A stretch of 64,000 nucleotides of DNA from positions 2,941,079 through 3,005,078 of the forward strand of contig CM030936.1 of assembly GCA_018136815.1 (NCBI GenBank), read 5' to 3'. Source of the stretch: Isochrysis galbana. Lineage: Eukaryota; Haptophyta; Isochrysidales; Isochrysidaceae. The position numbers were made by a program, and so were the translations under genes. The first letter of the stretch is position 1. Each line of letters begins with the position of its first letter. The notes beneath the pieces were generated by a model. The model worked only from the letters and a program-made list of their open reading frames with translations, did no database searches and was not told the DNA's origin. Positions 10,308 to 20,890 of this stretch are shown piece after piece.

Positions 10308-10487
10308 TCAGATTTTCAGCCACCTCTCCAGGAGGGTAAAGTATCGGAAGGAATGGAGGAGGGAGTCTATCTGCGTTGGGATTCGGATGAGTAGAAAATC
10401 ATCAAGCCCTGGGCCATCAGGGGTGCGAAGCCGCCATATCGGGGAGGTCTCTAAAAAAATGTGACCGTCCAAGTAGACGAGTATCTG
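10308..10487 (-). pseudogene. Truncated ORF of the same cluster
   Basis: A minus-strand frame ends at a TGA (complement of 10308-10310) and reads upward through well-composed protein such as GPGLDDFLLIRIPTQIDSLL and HSFRYFTLLERWLKI. No ATG is found before the frame runs into the Ty3 chromodomain fragment at about 10484. The simplest reading is a cluster gene whose 5' part was removed or displaced by the retroelement. Not recognised. Confidence 0.4.
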
Positions 10488-11088
10488 TGGTTGATTCACT
10501 TCTTGACCGCAAGGGTCGAGGTGATTCCAGGCAGTACCTCGTCAAGTGGCGTGGCTACGCGAAAGCTGCGGCCACATGGGAGCCGCTAGCCGAATTGCTT
10601 CGCCGCTGCGAGTCGCTCGTCACCGCCTATGATGATGCTCACCCCTTCCCTCTTCTTCGTAAGCCTCAGATGAGAAAGCGGGCTGCAGAATCACAATCTC
10701 AGACTGTCTCAGCCCCGCCGACGTCGCACGCGATCGAAGCTCCCGTGGGATCCGAGACCACCGGCTCGGATCATCAGGCCCCGCGCCGCTCGCCTCGTCT
10801 CGCGCCGCCCTCGCACAGTGGCCCCATTGCTCATGTCTCCCATTCGCCCGCCTCAGCCCGCCCGTCTGTTGCCCGCTTTGCAGGTCCAACGATGCGGCCG
10901 CAGCACGCGGTCTTCGTCCTCGGGCAGTGGTGGTACTCGTCGGGATCGTCGCGCGGTTCCCCATATCTCTCAACGCCGTCGTTTACGTTTGATCGCGGTA
11001 CGGGAACGTACGGGAATTCTTTTCCAGTTCCCCCCCGCGGTCGCCGAATTTTCCCCCCGCGGCCGCCGAATAGTTCCCGCCGCTACGC
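10484..11088 (+). mobile_element. Ty3/gypsy (chromovirus) fragment: integrase C-terminal chromodomain
   Basis: Starts abruptly inside a chromodomain: VDSLLDRKGRG, then YLVKWRGYAKAAATWEPLAEL, the family's core with its aromatic cage residues. A low-complexity Ser/Pro/Arg tail follows. The last part, about 10972-11088, is almost identical to 29911-30026, where it lies behind an integrase fragment. No upstream integrase core, reverse transcriptase or gag is present. At 11088 it abuts a hAT transposase fragment. Confidence 0.8.
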
Positions 11089-11645
11089 AGCACAAGATCC
11101 ACGAGATTTTCATGGCTAGGTGGGAGTATCTGCACGCACCAGTCATGACGGCCGCGTATTGCCTCGAGCCTGAATTTTGCCGCCGCGAGTTTTCTCGTGA
11201 AGAGAAGCAGCAGCTGCGTTCTTGCCTCAGGCAGATGTCTACGCCGGAGCATCCGATCGCAGATATTTATGCAGAATTGGCTGATTTCCAAGAGGCTTGC
11301 TGTGCAGGCATGCATGATCTCACTGAAGAAGTGGCTTTTTGCAAGCGTGCACAGGCGATGGCATCGTACAAGTGGGCCAACGTGTATATGGCTCCTTGGC
11401 CTCATCTGCAATGGGCTGCGCGGCGTTTACTTGCGCTGTCATGCTCTGCATCTGGCTGTGAGCGATCGTGGTCCGTAGAAGATTGGATCCACTCCAAGAA
11501 GAGGAACAGGCTGGGCCAAACAACGGTAGAGAGGCTTGTGAGATGCCACACAAATTTGCTGCTAGATGACTTGCTGCAAGACTGGGAGTCTCATGTGCTG
11601 CCTTGGGAGTTGGAGATGGTCGTCGATGAGCCTGAGGACGAGTAA
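11081..11645 (+). pseudogene. hAT transposase C-terminal (dimerisation) fragment
   Basis: The frame ending at 11645 encodes the C-terminal domain of a hAT transposase: HKIHEIFMARWEYLHAP, MASYKWANVYMAPWPHLQWA, SCSASGCERSWSVEDWIHSK, RNRLGQTTVERLVRCHTNLL and a tail with DWESHVLPWELEM. It aligns along its length with the C-terminal part of the hAT at 48.7-51.7 kb but is clearly another subfamily; its tail matches the isolated piece at 48609-48706. The BED finger and catalytic domain are missing. Confidence 0.85.
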
Positions 11646-11831
11646 TTTGGTGTTTGTAGTTTGCCTTAGTATAGTAATACTACGCTTATCGTACATTATA
11701 ATCTTAGTGCCTACCTGATATTAGGCTGATATCAGGTCCTGATATCAGTCTAAGGTCTCCAAAACCTGACAACCTTTGACCTGACGGCCCATCCGGGTGG
11801 GCAGCCTGGGTTCCAAGCGATGGCCACGAGG

Positions 11832-12587
11832 CCTAGATGGCGTATACACACCGACAGGCCCGCGTATACGTATTATACGCGTGTATACGGGTCTGGCATG
11901 TATACACACTGTATACACAGCTGAATACACATACGGGGTAGGGGGGGGAGGCTATATATATATACTTACATATATACACATACAGCACTATAGACTATTT
12001 TTGTTTGTATGTATAGGGACATAGGGACCCATCGTCAGCCCATCGCCCACATCATCACCCGCCTTCCTGAATCCTGAATGGTGTATTTTACTGCCATCTG
12101 CCATCCTCTCATGTAGATATAGTATATAGTAACACACATGATTCATACATGATGTGTCTAGTGAGGCCAGTATCCTGGCATCCTGGCACTATTGGCTATT
12201 GGCTTGACTTTGACTCTTTGATAGTGTGTGTGTGTGTACTGTGTGTGTGTGCACGAGCGGACGAGCGGGCTATTGATTGTTAGCTGCTATTAATGTCATT
12301 TTTGATGTTTGTAGTTACAACATGTGAGAGCATGTAACATGTTGGCCTACACACACATGATGATCTATCTAGATCTAGATAACTATAAGGGCTGGCAATG
12401 GCTGTGTGGTGTTTCTGGTTTCGGTGGGTGTGCCCCCGCCCGCCGTGCTGCTGCGGCTATGACGAGGCGCGCTGCGCGCGCCTTGTGTATACTGTGCGTA
12501 TACTGTGAATACAGGGTGTATACTGTGTATTATACACGTGTATACGGCTCTCTGTATTATACACAGTATACGCATACGCCATCTAGG
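11832..12587. mobile_element. hAT-type MITE, CCTAGATG group (756 bp)
   Basis: Left end CCTAGATGGCGTATACAC, right end GCATACGCCATCTAGG. It is flanked by a perfect 8-bp target duplication CCACGAGG at 11824-11831 and 12588-12595. The subterminal regions are filled with copies of GTATACAC / GTGTATAC, different from the words used by the other members. The interior has TG microsatellites (12220-12260). No transposase. Confidence 0.88.
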
Positions 12588-13070
12588 CCACGAGGGACAC
12601 TAGTGCCAGGTGTTGCGCGCGCGCCAGGAATTGGCGGCACGCGGAGTACTTCTCAAAATTAGTGAAGGAATGAAGGCTGTAGTAGTACGTGAAGATTGAA
12701 CATTCAAAGTGAAGGGTGAAGGGGAAGGGCGGCCAGCATCCAGCAAGATGCAGAGCAATGCTCGTTTTCTAGTGCTTTGTCAGTCCCCGCGCCGCGCGCC
12801 GTGCGCCGTGTTCACTCCCCTTTTCGCTCTTTCATCAACAAACACACATACTCCTAGAGATTTTACTTGTAGGACTACGAGTCGGATGATACAACTCAAG
12901 AGAGAGATAACCGACGCACCAAACGAACGCTCGCTCGCTCGCTCTCGCAGCCTCGCAGTTTACTTGAATGACGGGATGGCTGACATCTCTGGGCGCGCTC
13001 TCTTTCTTCTGTATACACACTAGCGGCGCGGCGAGAGGGTGGCGAGGAAAGAGGGAAGCACAACGCAGCG
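12588..13070. other. Upstream region of the hypothetical gene
   Basis: No repeat end or ORF supported. It contains a GCTCGCTC run at 12930-12945 and presumably the promoter of the gene starting at 13071. Confidence 0.4.
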
Positions 13071-13529
13071 ATGGCGTTGAAACCCGCGGCCGGCTTTGCG
13101 TGCGACCTCACATACATCTCGAAAATGTCGGTACCTAAGCACAAGAAGATGCTTCAGCCACCCATCGGCGCCTCCCCCGGCGAGCTCCGCCTATGGCGCA
13201 AGCAGAATGGCCTGCTCAGTGAGGAGGAGAGCCGTGCTGATGCATTTGAACACCTCAAGGCGCGCTCCCGCCGCACACGTCCATGCCCGTCGTTGCGGCA
13301 GCAGGAAGCGGATACATCACACAGCGTGGGGAGTCAGGCTTTGAATCGTCCACCGCGCGCCTCGATGGGCGGCCGTCCTGTCCTTTCAAACTGCGCCAGC
13401 GCCAGCAATGCACCAAGGCCGAGCAACCGACGCCACTCCTGCATGCCCTCAATCCGTGCGAATGCAAAATATGAAGCCATAGCTGCTGCCGGAGCTCGCA
13501 AGCGTGAAATTACCGCTCAAATTAGATGA
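13071..13529 (+). CDS. Hypothetical protein (152 aa)
   Basis: ATG at 13071 opens MALKPAAGFACDLTYISKMS. The first 70 residues look folded (KHKKMLQPPIGASPGELRLW, KQNGLLSEEESRADAFEHLK); the rest is Ser/Arg/Pro-rich and probably disordered, ending ARKREITAQIR. No family recognised and no intron needed. An open minus-strand frame overlaps the 3' end (13449-13703) but has no ATG. The gene could have a further exon that I cannot see. Confidence 0.45.
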   Translation: MALKPAAGFACDLTYISKMSVPKHKKMLQPPIGASPGELRLWRKQNGLLSEEESRADAFEHLKARSRRTRPCPSLRQQEADTSHSVGSQALNRPPRASMGGRPVLSNCASASNAPRPSNRRHSCMPSIRANAKYEAIAAAGARKREITAQIR

Positions 13530-14100
13530 TTCCCGCACACCGTCGTCAAGGAGTGTAGAGAGTTCTTCCATGGCAAGTTCAGCAGCTTTCGTGTACGCGC
13601 TCTCTGTCAAATCCCAATGGGATGATGAGGCAAAATCGCTCCATCCGTCTATTCGAAGAGTCTGATCCTGTTGCATTGTGCCGAAGATAACATGCGACGA
13701 CACGTTGTTGGCATGATCTCGATGACATGCCCAGGCGCTTGCACATGCTGCTCTTGACTGTGGTTGTGCACATTTGTGCCCGATATCCGTCGTTGTGCGC
13801 CGGGGAAATAGACTAGCTAGGGTGTGTGTGTGCCAGTGTGGGCGAGTGGTCCAGATCGAGGACGAGTATGGTTGAGACCGTTCATTCGATGATCCGATGC
13901 CGGCATTTTACAAGGCATACATATTATGGAACACGGACACCATGCACATGCACTATGAGCTTAAAAGCATGGTGAGGCGGAGGAGGAGGGCAACCGCCAC
14001 TCACACATCACACTCACGGGAAATTCTATCTTTGCGTGTGCACAGGTCAAAATTACGTTGTACGTTTCGCGACGGCGAAAAATATATTGTTGTAGTTTGA
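13530..14100. other. Intergenic, no recognisable feature
   Basis: No supported gene. A short TG microsatellite lies at about 13820-13835. Confidence 0.4.
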
Positions 14101-14220
14101 CCTATGCCTATGGACAGACCTGAGCGGTTACCGGCCCTGTTGGTAGCTGTGGTGGTGTGGATGACGAATTGGAATTGGAATTGGGCTGACCCATTGGGTC
14201 AGAGGGCAATGAGGAAGGAG
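14101..14220 (-). repeat. LINE 5'-region fragment, inverted
   Basis: The reverse complement of about 14125-14175 contains ATCCACACCACCACAGCTAC, the sequence that bridges the two sides of the element inserted at 55199-57258. It therefore preserves the empty target site and comes from the 5' part of the same LINE family. Confidence 0.55.
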
Positions 14221-14254
14221 CCATGACCAATAACACGCCTTGCCCCAGAAGGTC

Positions 14255-14520
14255 GCGCACGCAAAATGTTAAAGACAGACTCTTCGCATACCCCGATGCA
14301 ATTACAATTACCCCCGACAGCTTATTGAAAGCTCAAAGCTCTTTACAGCTTTACATAATATCAATATCGCGGAAGTACATATTCATATTACTATTACTAG
14401 TACATATTAAGAGACTTTTACTACTACAGAGTGGAATTCGAGTCATACGAATATCACTATATGCCGGTCCTGGAGTCCACACTAGTGAGGTTTACCACCT
14501 TGGTGAGGAGCCTTGTCCCG
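14255..14520 (+). mobile_element. LINE 3'-region fragment
   Basis: Translated pieces KDRLFAYPDA, TPDSL and the final run with SGIRVIRISLYAG correspond to the minus-strand frame at 42370-42560 (KDRLFAYPNATTPDSLKALYII). It is the 3' part of the LINE family whose reverse transcriptase is at 42657-43515, with frame-breaking changes. Confidence 0.6.
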
Positions 14521-14635
14521 CCGAGCTCCCACAGCTCCATACGCCATACGCACTTGCAAGGCCGCCCGGGGAAGGAAACCTAAGCTTTAAAAACCGATAG
14601 AATATAGAATTCAGCACCCCCGTATTTATCGAGAA

Positions 14636-15500
14636 TGAAAAACAACTAAGTTTATACTTAGTTCGCCCATGGGGGGGCACGAGCCCCCCTCTCTCTCCAC
14701 TCCTCACCTGCCATGGGGGAGGAACCACCCACTCTCCTGGCACGCCTGATGGCTTGCCAGAAGCACACTGCCATGCTGACCCATTCCTCTCCCCACAGGC
14801 ACGCCTGACTCGCCCGCCCTGGCCTGTCGTGGCCAGCCCATCCCTCTGACCAGCCCCTCCTCCCCCTGGGCCCCCCTGTTCAGGACCCCCCAGCCAGCTC
14901 CAGTCGACCCGCAGGGGCTCGGAGCGCCAGCGAGGGAGAGGCAGGAGGGGCCAGGGCCATGCCCCAGCCTCACCTGCCCCCTGAGCTGCGCTCCCAGGCC
15001 CCTGCTGGCCACCTGGGGACCTGAAGAGGGGCCGCAGGCGCGCGCCATGGGCCCCCGCCGCAGGGAAGAGAGGAGGAAAAGGGAAGAGGGAGGGGAGGGG
15101 GGAGCGGCAGCTCACCCCTCCGGCAGAAACGTGTCTTCTCGCCCCGTTTGGGTAAGAGAAGACGGGGGCGCCAGAGCCAGGAGGGAAGGGCCGCGGCTCG
15201 CCGCGGCCACTCGCTCTAGCGAGGGAGATTAGCGCTTCTGGGCTCCTATCTCACGAGTGCCCCCCCCCCCCCCGCGTTGCTTTTACCCGAAAGGGGTTTT
15301 CCCCCAGCGTGGACTCGAGGAGAGGACGCGCTGGGGTGCGCGGGGCCGGTGCATGCACTGGGGGGAGGACAAATATCGAGGGGAGGGGGCAGTGCCCCCA
15401 CCCCCCGGTATCACTCGGACACCTGGCCCGTCAGGCATGGCGGGATTCCGGGACTGAGACGTTATGTCCAATTAGCTAGTGGGGTTGGCTAGGATATAAC
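14636..15500 (+). repeat. Long GC-rich dispersed repeat A, copy 1
   Basis: About 15000-15500 matches 39060-39565 directly, sharing GGGGCCGCAGGCGCGCGCCA, the CAGAAACGTGTCTTCTCGCC stretch, GACGGGGGCGCCAGAGCCA, the pyrimidine tract at 15260-15275, and the end CCAATTAGCTAGTGGGGTTG. Its 14890-15010 part is also related to 60125-60235. Both full copies end in GGATATAACATT followed by AT-rich DNA. No conserved ORF. Confidence 0.75.
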
Positions 15501-15679
15501 ATTGATTATTATTATTTTATTATCGAGAATGAAAAAGGTAGGCTACAGACAAATAAGCGAGAACTTTATTTAGCCTCGAAACGAAAGCGCTCGGTCTAGC
15601 CGAGAGGCTCGCTTAAAACGATGCGCTATCCCGCTCCAATCGACAATCGATTATTCGGACATGCGACCGACAACCGACA

Positions 15680-17331
15680 ACTGTCACAACAGGATTCGCT
15701 CTGGCTCGCGACTGACGAGGAGCTGGAGCACCAGGACGCCATGGCGCTCGACGCTGCTCGCTGGTCGACAAAAGTTTGTTGGCCGATTGCGGGACAGGTA
15801 CGCTGCCAATCGCGCCCGCTCTGGCGCAGGTCGACCGAGCCCGTACCTATAATGCCTTTGCCGCCCCAAACGGCAGGTTCCCGACTCGTCCCTCGACGCT
15901 GTGAGGCAGGGAGAACACCTGCCGCCGATGCTCAACCAGAGCATCGGCGGCAGGTGTTCTCTCTATATTTTCGTCGGCTCCTCGGATTTTCACGTGCATC
16001 ATAGGGCTGGTAGCAATCTAGAAATGTAATTTAAGCTAGCCTGCACCGTGCTCTGCGACGGCGCGACGCGCGCGGCCGAACAGTACTGTGGAATTGATAG
16101 CCTTTTGTTTGTTTGACGTCTAAAGTGAGAATTTTTCTCCGCATGGAGGGCTCGAAAATTGGGCAGAAGGGCGAATTTCGAGCTCTAGACCGCCCGTTCT
16201 TTTGGCTACTAGTAGATTCAACATGTAATCTAGCCAAGCACCGGCCTGAAAGCTTCAGGCGTGATGGTTGCGATCGATTTCTGTGGGCAATCGTGTCGTG
16301 AATCACGATTGGACACTGGCTGCTTTGCGCTCATCACGAGCCAACTTTTAGAATTTTTGGGACACACAGATGGCCTCCAAGGCCATTCACGTTCGGAGAC
16401 ACACAGGTCGTGCCCGCCAAGCACGGGCCGGTCAATAGTTCGCCCGTTTCTACAGCACAACATCCCAACATGGAGCACAAAAAGAAGTTTTGTTTTCGCG
16501 TTGACGTGCTGAATTGACGGACAGCCTCGTGTTTTCGAGCGTCTCACGTTCGATTTCGAGGGACAACCCCTCCTTTTCGATCGATGGTTCGACAGTCTCA
16601 TATGGTAAGACTGGTTGGCTACCGAAATATTGTCATTTGGGCATGCTGGTGGTCATGTACTGTGCTCATATGTGTCTTGGACAGGTGAAATGAAGCCTAA
16701 AATTAGAATTAATATGGTTAAAATTTGGCAAAACTATAATCAATTTGATCTTTTTCTCCTGCGGCGGCGCGCGATGGCGGCCGCAGCGATGGTCGCTGGC
16801 CTCGCCAGTGGCCTCGCACGCGGCCTGTGGCCGCTCTGGCGAGGGTCTGCGCGGCCAGGAGGCCAGCAGGCACCCCCTCCCACCATACTGAGGCGGTGCC
16901 GCGCGTGATGGGCCAGCCCATCATGCGAAGCACCGTCATTTTGACGGCTCGCGGCCAGCCGCGCACTGCACGCGCGCGAGAGGCTGACAGCAGATGCCAG
17001 CAGGGGCGAGGTGGAGGGCGCAGGCGACGCCGTGCGATCGCGCAGGGCTCTGTACTGCCTGTCCTGGGGTAATCGTGCCCGGGGAACGCAGGCGCGCGTC
17101 GCACAGCGCGACCTGTGGTGCACTTTTGTGGTCGACGTCAATTTCGCACAAGCGCGAAAACGTTTTTGGGTCTGTGTGTCGAATGGCGTCGGAAATGTGC
17201 ATATTTCTTATTAGATTCTGCCTAATATACCCATTTCCAGGGTAATTCCCTAAAAATCGCGTGATAAAACCTCAATCTCGACTTGGTGAATTTTCACCCT
17301 TAGAAGTTAAAAGGCGTGTTTGACCGCCCTA
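15680..17331 (-). mobile_element. TAGGGCGG inverted-repeat element, incomplete copy
   Basis: Colinear in reverse complement with 55199-56850 over about 1.65 kb. The right end TTTGACCGCCCTA (17319-17331) is the terminal repeat; the opposite end is missing or replaced at about 15680, so this copy is truncated. It has no long conserved ORF. It contains the 51-bp hairpin at 15911-15961 and a second small palindrome around GCCTGAAAGCTTCAGGC at 16244-16260. Confidence 0.8.
15911..15961. repeat. Perfect 23-bp hairpin inside the TAGGGCGG element
   Basis: Arms 15911-15933 and 15939-15961 are perfect reverse complements (arm starts GAGAACACCTGCCGCC) with a 5-base loop AACCA. The other copy, at 56564-56614, keeps the same stem with a single G-T type mismatch. 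Confidence 0.95.
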
Positions 17332-17339
17332 ATGCGGGC

Positions 17340-17530
17340 CTGGGAGTGCGGCTCGCGACCCGCGCCCACTAGGGGTCTGGGCTGAATTGATGAGTGCCCT
17401 GCCCCTGCCAGAGGGCAGGGGCTGGGGTTGAATGTACGGGCCCACCCCGGGGGGTGTCCGCGATGGAGAGAGGGGGGCGCGAGGCCCCCATTGACCCCCA
17501 CTTATAAAAGTAGGTTGAGGACGTGAGGAC
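17340..17530 (+). repeat. TATA-bearing dispersed repeat, copy 2, directly upstream of the OPT gene
   Basis: Contains CCCACTAGGGGTCTGGGC, GGGGCTGGGGTTGAATGTAC, the GGGGTGTCCGCGATGG and GGGGGGCGCGAGGCCCCCAT blocks, ending CACTTATAAAAGTAGGTTG. The 28281-28460 copy is highly similar in the other orientation. The end of this copy lies about 200 bp upstream of the transporter ATG. Confidence 0.75.
17503..17510 (+). promoter_or_regulatory. TATA-like box inside a repeat
   Basis: TATAAAAG, 224 bp upstream of the OPT start codon and in the right orientation. The motif is conserved at the same place in the copy at 28287-28294 (minus strand) and as TATAAAAA at 4577-4584. Use as the gene's promoter is an inference. 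Confidence 0.4.
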
Positions 17531-17733
17531 GCAACTTGTTCTCCACGGGACCTTGAGAATAAAACTCATTCAGACACTACACAAATGATTGGGATGTTCC
17601 CCTCTCCCTGTCTCTTCTTCACAGCCGGCCCCGCCTGCCCGCCGGCGCGCGCGAGTGGCGGCTTGCCACACCTTCGGCCCCCGCGTGGTGCAAGCAGGCG
17701 CCGATCGAGATCGAGCCGCTTCTGCCCGCCGGA

Positions 17734-20404
17734 ATGGTGCGCTGCGGCACAGAGCTCCTCGATGCGGAGCCGCACGAGTCGCGGGAGACCGGTGTGCAGT
17801 CGCTGCTCGGCATGGCTGTCAACAGCGAAGACCGTCGCGACCACCCCGATGGGCCCCCGCAGCTAACAATGCGTGCGTGCCTCGGCGGGTTGGCGATCGG
17901 GACAGTGCTCTGCTTCACCAACATGTATTTCGGCCTACAGACCGGTTGGGTTACGATGGGGAGCATACAATGCGCAGTGGTCGGCTTTGCGATGTTCCGC
18001 TTCTGCCCGGCCTCGGCGCATGTACTCAGCGCACATGAAAACGTCGTTCTCCAGACGGTTGGCGTGGCCACTGCCACGATGCCTCTGTCCGCCGGCTTCG
18101 TCGGCATAATCCCCGCCTTAAAAATGCTCCACCCGCCCAATGGGCCGGCAGACATTGCCGTGGACCCTGGTGTGCAAGTGTTGTGGGCATTGTCCCTCAC
18201 CTACTTTGGCATATTTTTTGCGGTGCCCCTGCGACGTCAAGTCATTCTTGTCGAGCAGCTTCGCTTTCCTTCAGGCACTGCGACCGCAAAGCTCATCGAG
18301 GTGCTCCATACTCGCGACGGCGTGCGTGCGACACAGAATGCTATCCGCACGAGTGCTCGCCTCTCCACGAACATGGATTCTTCGTTGGCAAACGAATCTC
18401 CACCGCATATAGATGCCCCCCCCATGCGCTCCAATAGTGCGGAGAGCCTGCAGCATACACGGTGGCGCTCGCTCATTATTGCTTTCTGCGCCTCCTTTTT
18501 CACCTCGCTGATTGCATTTCTGGTGCCCGCTACCGCCAACGTGCGCATCTTCGACCTCTTCTGCTTGCCAAATGTTTCAAATTGGCACTGGACATTACGT
18601 CCCTCTCTCTCTTATGTGGGGCAAGGCATGATTATGGGGCTTCGTCCGGCGGGATCTGCCTTCATCGGTGCGCTGTTAGCGTGGGGACTGCTTGGGCCTG
18701 TCGCCCTCGCGAACGGATGGACCGCCTACAACGCAACGGTACCTCTCCCGCAGTCCTCCTCATGCTCCGCAACGGTGACTAGTGCCCAAATCGACTCTTG
18801 GGAAGACGGCGCGCAAGGCTGGCTGCTGTGGGTCGCTTTGGCCCTCATGCTTGGTGAGGCACTCACATCGCTCATGCTGATCTTGTTCAGGCAGGGATTT
18901 CCTGTCCTGCGCTCCTTTCTCGGTGTGAGGTCGCCAGCCGACGGGCGCGTAGAGGCGAATTCGAGCAAACTCGAAGTCGCACCTGATTCGGAGCTCGTTC
19001 CTGTGAACTGGTGGGCTCCTGGGCTATTGGGTTCTGCGGTTCTGACTGTGGCAGTAGTTTCGCCGCTGTTCGGCATGGCAATATGGGAATCAACAGTTGC
19101 CGTGCTCCTTTCTTGTCTTGTATCGGTGCGACGGCGACCCCACGCTCAGTGGCCAGATGCTCCTGACAATGCCTAGCATGACGTGTGCATTCAAGTCTCG
19201 CGAGCTTTGCAGATGCATATCTGAGCCCATTCCCGGCATCACGGGGCAATTACCCATCTCGTCATGCAGGTTCTTGCAGTCCGAGCGCTTGGTCAGACCG
19301 ACCTTAATCCCGTCTCTGGCGTTGGCAAATTATCGCAGATCATTTTCGCCGGACTATCGCCAGGCGCAATCGTGCCAAATGTTGTGGCCGGAGCTGTTGC
19401 CGAGGCCGGAGCAATGCAGGTGTGGCACGCACACCGCGCAGCTGCGCTTCGAGTACCATGTACGCCTTCGGCCCACCGTCCCTTTCCTGAAACATATTGC
19501 ATGTGGGGCCTAATATCGGAGGCTATAAAGATGGGGATCGTCATGCCCATGGTGTAGGTTGGCGATCTCATGCAAGATCTGAAGACGGGCCATCTTCTTC
19601 GTGCATCACCCCGTGCTCAATTCTTGGCTCAGCTGATTGGTGCCTCGGCCTCGGTTTTTGTGACGGTCGGCGCCTATCAACTGTACTCGCACGTTTACGA
19701 AATTCCATCCGAACATTTTCAGGTCGGCCTTTACGAGTGCGATTCCTAGTGATGCCTAGTGTCATTTTAGGCAAGCCAATACGATCAACGCTAGTTCTCA
19801 AGTTGCGAGTCCTGAATATGATTCGAACGAGTCATTGAGGTCTTCCCAGTCGGCCTCGATTCTGTGTTGGATCGTTGTGATCATGTTTGGTCAAGACCTC
19901 GCATGCAGTAGTAGGACGGAAAATGCAGCAGTAGGACGGAAAGACACGATTTGCGTGCACCGCCCATAGTCTGATTTTGGAGCGAAATCTTTCATTTGAG
20001 ACCGCCTGATCTTTCGCGCGCAGGCACCCGTTGCTCACATCTGGAAGGACATGGCTATCTTGATGCAGAAGGGGATTGGGGCGTTGCCCTCGACCGCGCG
20101 CGATTTTGCTGGTGGATTCGGCTGTATAGGCATTGTATTGCCCTTGCTCGAGGAACTTGGTCCTCCTACGCTTGTCGCTTGGTTGCCCTCAGGCGTGTCG
20201 ATCGGTATAGGCATGTATGTCACAGCAGATTGGACCATTCCACGTCTCGTGGGTGCGATGGGTGAGATGATGTGGCGCAGGACCGATCCTGATGGCCATC
20301 GTGAGCACATGCTTATGGTGGCCTCGGGCTTTGTCTTGGGCGAGGGCGTAATGAGCATTTGTGCACTTGCATTGACAGCGGCGCACATCCCAAAAGTACA
20401 ATGA
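17734..20404 (+). CDS. Oligopeptide transporter (OPT superfamily)
   Basis: Four exons: 17734-19125, 19270-19419, 19558-19722, 20024-20404; all introns are GT-AG and phase 0 (144, 138 and 301 bp). The product is 695 aa, a typical length for this proton-coupled membrane transporter of small peptides or metal chelates. Family blocks seen in order: LTMRACLGGLAIGTVLCFTN, MYFGLQTGWVTMGS, PLRRQVILVEQLRFPSGTAT, then LAVRALGQTDLNPVSGVGKL (exon 2), GDLMQDLKTGHLLRASPRAQ and EIPSEHFQ (exon 3), and ASGFVLGEGVMSICALALTA (exon 4). About 14-16 hydrophobic helices can be counted. It resembles the fungal-type OPT branch more than plant YSL. The ATG at 17734 is preceded by unconserved GC-rich sequence. All exons are intact; substrate cannot be told. 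Confidence 0.92.
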
Positions 20405-20890
20405 GGCGGTCCACGTCCAAATCGATCACATGCAGAGTTTCGCTTTCCCTTCTCCTCTCTCTATCATGGTTACTGCTATCGTGATCGTGTCACCTCTTCT
20501 CACTGCTAAGCAGCAATGCTACTTGCTGTGATCGAGCATCAAGGTGCCTAATGCCTAAGGCGAGGGGCGACTGGCTAGGAGGTTGGTCGCCAGGAACTTT
20601 TTACTTGTGTGCGTCATACATACTAGTAGATCAAACAATCGCTCGATCAGCAAAAGCTTACGTGCTTCTCGGTTGGCTCCTCAACTCTCACTATCAAGCT
20701 GATCGTGAGCGCATCTGATCGTTTCATCGCGGGTGGGTGTTGGCATTACACCTTATCCCAAAGTCTCACCTAGCAAGCCACACTGCGAATGTGCCGCCGT
20801 TTCACAATAACGACCGTTCACAAGAAGCGCCGCAAGGAGGACTTGTTTTCGCTCTTCCATCCTCCCATCCTGTTGCGGGTAGGGAGAGTC
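20405..20890. other. Intergenic, no recognisable feature
   Basis: 3' flank of the transporter gene; nothing supported. Confidence 0.4.

Noticed and set aside
13449-13703. Minus-strand ORF opposite the 3' end of the hypothetical gene
   Set aside because: No ATG and no splice site upstream that would supply one; the plus-strand ORF has a start codon and better composition.
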